Assembly (NCBI GenBank): GCA_013697465.1
Contig: JACCWU010000246.1
Span: 1-17,431 of the forward strand
Length of the DNA: 17,431 nt
Direction: 5' to 3'
From: Actinomycetota bacterium
GTDB lineage: Bacteria > Actinomycetota > Thermoleophilia > Gaiellales > Gaiellaceae
Shown: in pieces, positions 8,191 through 13,590 of the stretch
How the letters are laid out: each line of letters starts with the position of its first letter
Position numbering within the stretch: the stretch's first letter is position 1
Notes under the pieces: generated by a model
The model's database searches: none
Seen by the model: the letters and a program-made list of their open reading frames with translations, nothing else
Told to the model about the DNA's origin: nothing
Program-made: the position numbers and the translations under genes

Positions 8191-9069
8191 ATGTCAGCTA
8201 ATATCGACGCTTCCCACGAACCGGAGCAGCCATTCTCGGCTGCCTCAGCGCTTCGCCCGGTGCTGGACGACGACTCGCAGGTTCATGACTCCCTCCCAGA
8301 CACTCCGATGACGGCCCTCGCCGAGCCAGAGCCCATCCAGCTCGAAGAGCAGCTTCCGGCTGCGGCCGAGCCGAGCGGCTCCACGATGATCGTGTTCGAG
8401 GACGTCCGGAAGATCTACGAGCCCGGCGTCGTCGCCCTCGACGGTGTCTCCTTCACGATCGACAAAGGAGAGTTCGTCTTCGTGGTCGGGGCGTCCGGCT
8501 CCGGGAAATCCACGGTTATCCGGCTCATCCTCAAGGAGCTCGAGCCGACCGAGGGGCGGATCGTCGTGGGCGGCCGCGACCTCGTGCGTCTCAAGCACTC
8601 GAAGGTCCCGCTCCTGCGGCGAAACGTCGGGTGCGTCTTCCAGGACTTCAAGCTCCTCCCGAACCGGACCGCGTCGGAGAACATCGGCTACGCGCTGCGT
8701 GTGCAGGGCGAGTCGAGTGCACAGATCCGCAAGAAGGTTCCCGAGGTGCTCAACATGGTCGGGCTCGCGCACAAGATGGGGTCGCGGCCGGAGGAGCTCT
8801 CGGGCGGCGAGCAGCAGCGCGTCTCCATCGCGCGCGCGTTCGTGAACCACCCGCCGCTCCTCGTCTGCGACGAGCCGACCGGCAACCTCGACCCCGACAC
8901 CTCGGTCGGGATCATGCAGCTCCTCTACCAGATCAATCGCACGGGTACCACGATCCTGATGGTCACCCACGACCGCGAGATGGTCGACAAGATGCGCAAG
9001 CGCGTGATCGCGCTCGAGCAGGGCAAGCTTGTGCGAGACGAGCGCCGCGGCGGGTACGGAACCGAGTGA
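8191..9069 (+). CDS. ftsE: Cell division ATP-binding protein FtsE with N-terminal extension
   Basis: FtsE is the ATPase of the FtsEX complex, which couples divisome assembly to peptidoglycan hydrolysis at the inner membrane. The ABC domain is complete: Walker A GASGSGKST (100-108), Q-loop Gln151 in VFQDFKLL, signature LSGGEQQR (203-210), Walker B LLVCDEPTGNLD (223-234) and His261. From Met66 the protein would have the usual ~227 aa. The ATG at 8191 adds 65 residues rich in Pro, Glu, Asp and Ala. I chose it because AGGAG (8177-8181) lies 9 nt upstream, whereas ATG 8386 has no Shine-Dalgarno. The AGGAG overlaps the prfB stop codon. The stop overlaps the ftsX GTG by 4 nt. Confidence 0.93.
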   Translation: MSANIDASHEPEQPFSAASALRPVLDDDSQVHDSLPDTPMTALAEPEPIQLEEQLPAAAEPSGSTMIVFEDVRKIYEPGVVALDGVSFTIDKGEFVFVVGASGSGKSTVIRLILKELEPTEGRIVVGGRDLVRLKHSKVPLLRRNVGCVFQDFKLLPNRTASENIGYALRVQGESSAQIRKKVPEVLNMVGLAHKMGSRPEELSGGEQQRVSIARAFVNHPPLLVCDEPTGNLDPDTSVGIMQLLYQINRTGTTILMVTHDREMVDKMRKRVIALEQGKLVRDERRGGYGTE

Positions 9070-9944
9070 CGCGCTTCCGTCTTCTCGTCTCGGAGGCGCT
9101 CCGCTCGATCGGGGCGAACAAGTCGACGACCCTCGCCGCGGCTGTCACGGTTCTCGTGGGAATGTTCCTGCTCGGCGTCTTCATCGGCCTCGGAACCTGG
9201 CTCGTCTCCTGGTCGGACGCGAAGAAGAAGGAGCTTGCGGTCCACACCTTCATCAAGGAGGAGGCGACGCCGAAGCAGGTCAACGAGCTGCGCGTGTTCC
9301 TCGAGTCCGATCCGCGGGTGAAGGTCGGCGGCATCACCTTCATCTCGAAGGCCGAGGCGCTCGCGATCATGAAGAAGCGCGCTCCGGAGCTGACGGCGAA
9401 CCTGGCCTCGAACCCTCTGCCCCCGTCCTTCGACGTCGTGCCAGCGCGCGGGGAGGACACTGAGGGGATCGCGCTCGCGGTGCAGAACGCCAAGCTCGCG
9501 GCGGTCGAGAAGGTGACCTGGGGGAAGGAGGTCTCGCGCCGGATCCTCCAGCTCGCGCGCGGAATCCAGATCGTCTTCCTGATCGCGATCATCATCCTCC
9601 TCGTCGCCTCGACCATCGACATCGCGAACACGATCCGGCTCTCGATCTTCGCGCGGCGACGCGAAGTCGAGGTGATGAAGCTCGTCGGAGCGACGAACTG
9701 GTTCGTGCGCGGCCCCTTCATGCTCGAAGGGTTACTCACCGGCCTCGTGGGATCGCTCTCGGCGGTGTTCCTGCTCTTTCTCGGCCGGGAGCTCGCAGTG
9801 CCCACGATCCTCCCAGACGACCGCACGAGCGCGGACGTGCAGGCGCTGCCGTTCATGTGGACTGCGTTGATCCTCTTCGGCGTGGGCCTCGGGATCGGCG
9901 CCATCGGCTCCGGGCTCACGCTCCGCCGGTTCCTCCGGGTCTGA
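9066..9944 (+). CDS. ftsX: Cell division protein FtsX
   Basis: A 292-aa FtsX permease-like protein. It has a short cytoplasmic N-terminus, a first membrane helix at about 23-47, an extracellular loop of roughly 120 residues, then three C-terminal helices (starting near IQIVFLIAIIILLVAS, MLEGLLTGLVGSLSAVFLL and MWTALILFGVGLGIGAIGSG), the standard FtsX layout. FARRREVEVMKLVGATNWF between helices 2 and 3 is the conserved family motif. FtsX relays FtsE ATP hydrolysis to an extracytoplasmic peptidoglycan hydrolase or its activator. The GTG start overlaps the ftsE stop (GTGA), supporting coupling; the longer in-frame reading upstream is a shadow of ftsE. No hydrolase gene follows directly; a helicase gene begins after a 109-nt gap with no clear terminator. 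Confidence 0.95.
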   Translation: MTRFRLLVSEALRSIGANKSTTLAAAVTVLVGMFLLGVFIGLGTWLVSWSDAKKKELAVHTFIKEEATPKQVNELRVFLESDPRVKVGGITFISKAEALAIMKKRAPELTANLASNPLPPSFDVVPARGEDTEGIALAVQNAKLAAVEKVTWGKEVSRRILQLARGIQIVFLIAIIILLVASTIDIANTIRLSIFARRREVEVMKLVGATNWFVRGPFMLEGLLTGLVGSLSAVFLLFLGRELAVPTILPDDRTSADVQALPFMWTALILFGVGLGIGAIGSGLTLRRFLRV

Positions 9945-10041
9945 GACCCGCCCGAACGCATCGCGACCTCGCAACTGATCGTTGCAAGCGTTGTCCGCAC
10001 GCCAGGTGACGCAGTTGCCACTCGGTCGATTGCCGGGTCGG

Positions 10042-10047
10042 TACGGT
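10042..10047 (+). promoter_or_regulatory. Putative leaderless -10 box for the SUV3-like helicase
   Basis: TACGGT is followed by exactly six bases (GCGCTG) and ATG 10054. TTGCCA at 10015-10020 is too far (21 nt) for a normal -35 box. Confidence 0.42.
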
Positions 10048-10053
10048 GCGCTG

Positions 10054-11724
10054 ATGCGTCCGAGACGACCTCCCGGCGGGCGGCAGAAGCGGCCGAGCCG
10101 CTCCCAGCGTGCAAGCGCTCGCAAGCCCGCGCAGGCGGTGAAGCGAGCCGAGCGCGGTATCGAGATCGCGCTTCCGGCGCGCAGGACGCCGCCCGAGCGC
10201 GTCGTCGCGCACCTCGGGCCGACGAACTCGGGTAAGACGTACGCGGCCCTCGAGGAGCTGGCTGTCACCGGAAGAGGCGTCTATGCAGGGCCTCTGCGCA
10301 TGCTCGCGCAGGAGGCCCACCGTCGTCTGAGCGCGCGTCTCGGCGACGATCGAGTGGGGCTCATCACCGGCGAGGAACGGATCAACGAGCGCGCCCCCGT
10401 GATCTGCTCGACGGTGGAGATGGCGCCGCAGTCGGGCGAGCTCCTGGTGCTCGACGAGATCCAGTGGGCGGACGACGACGAGCGCGGATCGGCATGGACG
10501 CGGCTCCTGCTTGCCGGCGAGTACCGGCAGATCCTCCTGCTGGGCGCGCTCGACGCGCTTCCCCTGGTGGAGAGGGCTTTCCCGGATGCCGAGCTCAAGA
10601 TCTTCGAGCGCAAGCTCCCGCTCGAGTGGATCGGCGAGCGGACGCTCCGCTCGCTGATCACGGGCACCATCGTGGTGGCGTTCAGCCGTCGCGCCGTGCT
10701 CGCGCTCGCGGGCGAGGTGAACCGCCTCCATTCCGGGCGTGTGGCGGTTCTGTACGGCGCGATGCCGCTCGCCTCGCGACGGGAGGAGATCGACCGCTTC
10801 CTCTCGGGCTCTGCGGACGTGTGCGTGGCCACGGACGTGCTCGGGCACGGAGTCAACCTCCCCTGCGAGACCCTTCTCTTCGCCGAGACGACCAAGTTCG
10901 ACGGGCAGGCGCGACGCCCCCTCCTTCCCTGGGAGCTCGCGCAGATCGCGGGTCGCGCCGGCCGCTTCGGGCTCGTCGAGCGTGGACATGTCGGCGTCTT
11001 GAGCGGCCTCGTCTGGGGGGAAATCGACGCGGAGCTCGTGGTCTCGGCGCTGGAGCCGCACATCCCGCTCCCGGGCGGGCACTGGGGCTACCGGGTCGTC
11101 GACGAGGCGAGGATTCGGCCGCGTCTCTCGGACCTCGGGGTGGACGATCCGAGAGACCTCGACGCGGCGCTCGTCGCCTGGCATCGTGTCGCGGTTCGCG
11201 AGTGGGCGTACGAGAGCTGGCTCGCGGTCGAGTCGCTCCAGCCGATCCGCCTTCGGGTCGATGCCGTGCAGCGGCGTCTCGGCCAGCGCGGGCGGCGGCT
11301 TTCGCTCGACGACACCTGGAAGCTCGTCAACGCGCCGGTCGACGAAGACGCGCTCGAGCTGCTCACGACCCTCGCGCTCGCCATCGCCGGCGACCGGGTG
11401 GCGCGTCCATACCTCTCTTTCCTCCTCGACGCCACGAGGCTTCGGAACGCGTCGCTCGAGGACGCCGAGCAGGCGGGTCGCGAGGCGAGCATCCTGCGCT
11501 GGTTCGCCCTGCAATATCCGGGTGTGGGCAGTGTGACGATCGAGCGAGCCGCGGCGCTCGAAGAGGCCGCAGCGAGGCGCGTCGTCGTGCGTCTCCGCCA
11601 CGAGGTCGAGTCGCCCACAATCGGACGGTGCCGGTCGTGCGGCCGCTCGTGCCCGCCGTGGTTCCCGCTTTGCGAGCGCTGTGTCGGTCGCGCCGACACG
11701 CGGAGTCGGGCTGCGCGCCCGTGA
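10054..11724 (+). CDS. SUV3-like DExH-box RNA helicase
   Basis: A 556-aa superfamily 2 helicase resembling eukaryotic mitochondrial SUV3, a 3'-5' RNA helicase of the RNA degradosome. Motif I is HLGPTNSGKT (GPTNSGKT 55-62), followed by GVYAGPLRMLA, the SUV3-type LITGEER, STVEM, then motif II DEIQ (134-137) and RGSAWTRLLLAGE. The second RecA domain has VATDVLGHGVNL and motif VI QIAGRAGRFG (297-306). After an alpha-helical C-terminal region comes a zinc ribbon, Cys526/529...Cys540/543. The N-terminal ~50 residues are Arg/Lys-rich, probably RNA-binding. The TTG at 9982 was rejected because ATG 10054 lies six bases after TACGGT. Its likely job is unwinding structured RNA for decay or ribosome processing; no nuclease gene is adjacent. 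Confidence is high for the family, lower for the role. Confidence 0.88.
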   Translation: MRPRRPPGGRQKRPSRSQRASARKPAQAVKRAERGIEIALPARRTPPERVVAHLGPTNSGKTYAALEELAVTGRGVYAGPLRMLAQEAHRRLSARLGDDRVGLITGEERINERAPVICSTVEMAPQSGELLVLDEIQWADDDERGSAWTRLLLAGEYRQILLLGALDALPLVERAFPDAELKIFERKLPLEWIGERTLRSLITGTIVVAFSRRAVLALAGEVNRLHSGRVAVLYGAMPLASRREEIDRFLSGSADVCVATDVLGHGVNLPCETLLFAETTKFDGQARRPLLPWELAQIAGRAGRFGLVERGHVGVLSGLVWGEIDAELVVSALEPHIPLPGGHWGYRVVDEARIRPRLSDLGVDDPRDLDAALVAWHRVAVREWAYESWLAVESLQPIRLRVDAVQRRLGQRGRRLSLDDTWKLVNAPVDEDALELLTTLALAIAGDRVARPYLSFLLDATRLRNASLEDAEQAGREASILRWFALQYPGVGSVTIERAAALEEAAARRVVVRLRHEVESPTIGRCRSCGRSCPPWFPLCERCVGRADTRSRAARP

Positions 11725-11730
11725 TATGAA
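11725..11730 (+). promoter_or_regulatory. Possible leaderless -10 box for CNB-2
   Basis: TATGAA is followed by six bases (CTCGCC) and ATG 11737. It lacks the final T of TANNNT, so it is weaker than the others. It starts directly after the helicase stop codon; read-through from the helicase gene is an equal possibility. Confidence 0.25.
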
Positions 11731-11736
11731 CTCGCC

Positions 11737-12144
11737 ATGACGGTAGACGAGCTCCGTGCGCTTCCACTGTTCGAGGGCGTCTCCGACGCCGGGCTGGAGC
11801 GGCTCGCACGCACGGCCGCGGCGATCGAGTGCGAGCCTGGCCAGGTGCTCGTGCTCCCTGGCGACCCGGGCTCCGGGATGTATGTCGTGCTCGAGGGGGC
11901 CGTGAGCGTCGAGATGCGCGGCGGCTGGCACACGGAGTTGCGGGAGGGGAACTTCTTCGGCGAGATCGCGCTGCTCGTACCGGGCGCGGGCCGTGTCGCC
12001 CGCGTACGCGCCGCCGTCGCGTCGCGCTGCCTGAGCGTGCCGCGCGAGGACTTTCTCGCCCTCGTCGAGAGCGAGCCCACACTTGCGCTCGCGATGCTCC
12101 GCGAGCTCGCTCGGCGCCTCAGCTACGCGACCGCGGACGCCTGA
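11737..12144 (+). CDS. Stand-alone cyclic-nucleotide-binding domain protein (CNB-2)
   Basis: A 135-aa protein with a single CRP-like cyclic-nucleotide-binding fold and no output domain. LPLFEG (9-14), LPGDPGSGMYVVLEG (40-54) and the cassette FGEIALLVPGAGRVA (FGE 74-76, Arg86) occupy the same positions as in CNB-1 at 3124-3516, so the two are paralogues. The Arg expected to hold the cyclic phosphate is present, so ligand binding is plausible. It begins 12 nt after the helicase stop and may be co-expressed with it. No Shine-Dalgarno is visible. Its last 26 nt overlap the end of the convergent methyltransferase remnant. Function beyond nucleotide sensing is unknown; a structural role without ligand is also possible. 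Confidence 0.8.
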   Translation: MTVDELRALPLFEGVSDAGLERLARTAAAIECEPGQVLVLPGDPGSGMYVVLEGAVSVEMRGGWHTELREGNFFGEIALLVPGAGRVARVRAAVASRCLSVPREDFLALVESEPTLALAMLRELARRLSYATADA

Positions 12145-12541
12145 CCAGGTCGAGCACGGCGACATAACCGGGGCCGTCGTCGATGAATCGGCTCACGACC
12201 CAGCCGGTTCCCTCCGCAAGCTGTACGACCTCCTCGCGCGATGCGAAGAGGACGTCGTACCAGCGGGTCGCGTACTGCCGGTACTGACCACGGTTCTGGA
12301 GGTGCAGGCCGGCGCGTCCGGCGCCACAGCCGAGATCGAGCACGCGCCCGCGCACGAGCCTCATCGCGTGGCGCTCCTGCGGCCACCAGGACCGAAGCGG
12401 CGCCAAGTAGAAGCTCGGGTCGCTCGTAAAGATGCACCCGTCGTCGCGCTCGACGACCTCGACCGCCTGACACCCGGCGAGCAGATCGCTCAGCAGATGC
12501 CCGAAGGCGTCTTCGCCGGACGTGAGAGTCGTGCTCAGCAA
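12119..12541 (-). pseudogene. Internally deleted class I SAM methyltransferase
   Basis: This 140-aa frame begins like a SAM-dependent methyltransferase: RHAMRLVRGRVLDLGCGAGR contains motif I (67-76). Right after HLQNRG (80-85) it jumps to QYRQYATRWYDVLF and GTGWVVSRFIDDGPGYVAVLDL, which reads like the C-terminal end of the same family. The central part, roughly 100 residues carrying the rest of the SAM site, is missing although the frame stays open, pointing to an in-frame deletion. CAGTAC occurs twice at the junction. A class I methyltransferase needs about 200 residues, so activity is unlikely. The TTG start at 12541 has a good promoter just upstream. It diverges from smpB and overlaps CNB-2 by 26 nt. 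It could alternatively be a small protein with a new role. Confidence 0.62.
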
Positions 12542-12549
12542 CTGAGGCG

Positions 12550-12578
12550 AGGGTAGTCGATCAGCTCGCGGCGGTCAC
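12550..12578 (-). promoter_or_regulatory. Putative promoter of the methyltransferase remnant
   Basis: Reading the minus strand, GTGACC (12578-12573) resembles a -35 box with four of six matches, and 17 nt later TACCCT (12555-12550) is a TANNNT -10 box. The TTG start follows after eight bases, so the message would be nearly leaderless. The -35 core GTGAC is shared with the hpf promoter. Confidence 0.45.
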
Positions 12579-12583
12579 CTCCC

Positions 12584-12589
12584 TACACT
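12584..12589 (+). promoter_or_regulatory. Putative -10 box for smpB (near-leaderless)
   Basis: TACACT is followed by seven bases and GTG 12597, giving a predicted leader of about one base. It lies in the 55-nt gap shared with the divergent methyltransferase remnant. No Shine-Dalgarno is visible. Confidence 0.42.
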
Positions 12590-12596
12590 GGCGAGC

Positions 12597-13061
12597 GTGG
12601 CTCAATCGACCGGTACGAAGCTGATTGCCGACAACCGCCGAGCGCGGTTCGACTACGAGCTGCTCGAGCGCGTCGAGGCAGGAGTGGTGCTCACCGGCTC
12701 GGAGGTGAAAGCGGCGCGCGCCGGAGGAGTCCAGCTCGGCCAGGCATATGCGGACATCCGTGGCGGCGAGGCCTGGCTCGTGGGCGCGTCGATCGCCGAG
12801 TACGCGCCGGGAGCCGCGCTCGCGCACGAGCCCGAGCGCGACCGCAAGCTCTTGCTCCACCGCCAGGAGATCGACTCGCTGTACGGGAAGGTGCGCGAGA
12901 AGGGCCTCACTCTCGTCCCCACGCGCATGTACTTCAAGGACGGGCGCGTGAAGGTCGAGGTGGCGCTCGCTCGCGGCCGAGAGCGCGTGGACAAGCGACG
13001 AGCGATCGCCGACCGCGAAGCGAAGCGGCAGATGGAGCGCGCGTTCCGCCGGCGTCGCTGA
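12597..13061 (+). CDS. smpB: SsrA-binding protein SmpB
   Basis: A 154-aa SmpB, which binds tmRNA and brings it to stalled ribosomes for trans-translation. Diagnostic segments are IADNRRARFDYELLE, VLTGSEVKAARAGGVQL, YAPGAALAHEPERDRKLLLH and LVPTRMYFKDGRVKVEVALARG. The C-terminal tail is strongly basic (ADREAKRQMERAFRRRR), as needed for tail insertion into the mRNA channel. Length is normal. The GTG start matches the family N-terminus (MAQSTGTKLIADNRRA) and follows a TACACT box. No tmRNA (ssrA) gene is visible here. ftsEX and smpB are often neighbours in Actinobacteria; here a helicase, CNB and methyltransferase-remnant block lies between them. Confidence 0.96.
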   Translation: MAQSTGTKLIADNRRARFDYELLERVEAGVVLTGSEVKAARAGGVQLGQAYADIRGGEAWLVGASIAEYAPGAALAHEPERDRKLLLHRQEIDSLYGKVREKGLTLVPTRMYFKDGRVKVEVALARGRERVDKRRAIADREAKRQMERAFRRRR

Positions 13062-13066
13062 CGCAT

Positions 13067-13095
13067 TTGGCGGCAAGCGACACACGCGTTAGGCT
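13067..13095 (+). promoter_or_regulatory. Putative promoter of the molybdenum hydroxylase operon
   Basis: TTGGCG (13067-13072) and TAGGCT (13090-13095) are separated by exactly 17 nt, the best-spaced sigma-70-type promoter in the window. Start is expected near 13102, leaving a leader of about 27 nt that contains the Shine-Dalgarno. Confidence 0.5.
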
Positions 13096-13113
13096 CGGCG
13101 GGTCGAAGCGGAG

Positions 13114-13120
13114 AAGGAGG
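13114..13120 (+). promoter_or_regulatory. Ribosome binding site fixing the TTG start of coxS-like gene
   Basis: AAGGAGG lies eight bases before TTG 13129, an ideal spacing. GTG 13122 is out of frame and too close, so the TTG is the start. Confidence 0.75.
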
Positions 13121-13128
13121 GGTGGCTC

Positions 13129-13590
13129 TTGCGTCACGTTGCGCTGACCGTCAACGGCGAGCGCCACGAGCTCGACCTCGAGCCTCGTGCACTGCTCGTG
13201 TATGTGCTTCGGGAGCGTCTCGGTCTCGTCGGCACCACCGTCGGCTGCGATACGTCAGCGTGCGGTGCGTGCACCGTCCTCGTCAACGGCGAGGCGGTCA
13301 AGTCGTGCACGATGCTCGGCGTCCAGGCAGACGAGATGGAGATCACGACCATCGAGGGGCTGGCCTCGAACGGCGATCTCCACCCTGTTCAACAGGCGTT
13401 TCACGACCATCACGCTCTTCAATGCGGCTTCTGCACCCCGGGGATGGTGCTGGCGTCCGTCAGCCTGATCGAGAGCGGGGAGGCGACCAGCGAGAACGCG
13501 ATACGCATCGGCCTCGAGGGGAACCTCTGCCGCTGCACCGGATACCACAACATCGTCAAGGCGGTCCAGGCCGTCGCGGGGGTGAGCTAG
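13129..13590 (+). CDS. Molybdenum hydroxylase small subunit, two 2Fe-2S clusters (CoxS-like)
   Basis: A 153-aa iron-sulphur subunit of the xanthine dehydrogenase/CO dehydrogenase family. The N-terminal plant-type ferredoxin domain binds one 2Fe-2S cluster through Cys40, Cys45, Cys48 and Cys60 (GCDTSACGACT). The C-terminal helical domain binds the second through Cys99, Cys102, Cys134 and Cys136 (QCGFCTPGM and CRCTGYHNIV). It passes electrons from the molybdenum site in the large subunit to FAD in the medium subunit. All eight cysteines are present and the length is normal. It starts the operon, followed at once by the large-subunit gene (ATG directly after its TAG). Confidence 0.93.
   Translation: MRHVALTVNGERHELDLEPRALLVYVLRERLGLVGTTVGCDTSACGACTVLVNGEAVKSCTMLGVQADEMEITTIEGLASNGDLHPVQQAFHDHHALQCGFCTPGMVLASVSLIESGEATSENAIRIGLEGNLCRCTGYHNIVKAVQAVAGVS

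Noticed and set aside
9971..9985. Hairpin GCAAC-TGATC-GTTGC after ftsX as a terminator
   Set aside because: Only 5 bp with no T-run; too weak to call.
9982..10053. Helicase start at TTG 9982
   Set aside because: No Shine-Dalgarno, no conserved sequence, and a -10-like box sits inside this stretch at the right distance for ATG 10054.
9916..12165. Open minus-strand frame of 749 codons
   Set aside because: It lies antisense to ftsX end, the helicase and CNB-2, which have clear family motifs. The frame has no recognisable domain and an Arg/Glu-rich composition typical of GC-rich shadow frames.
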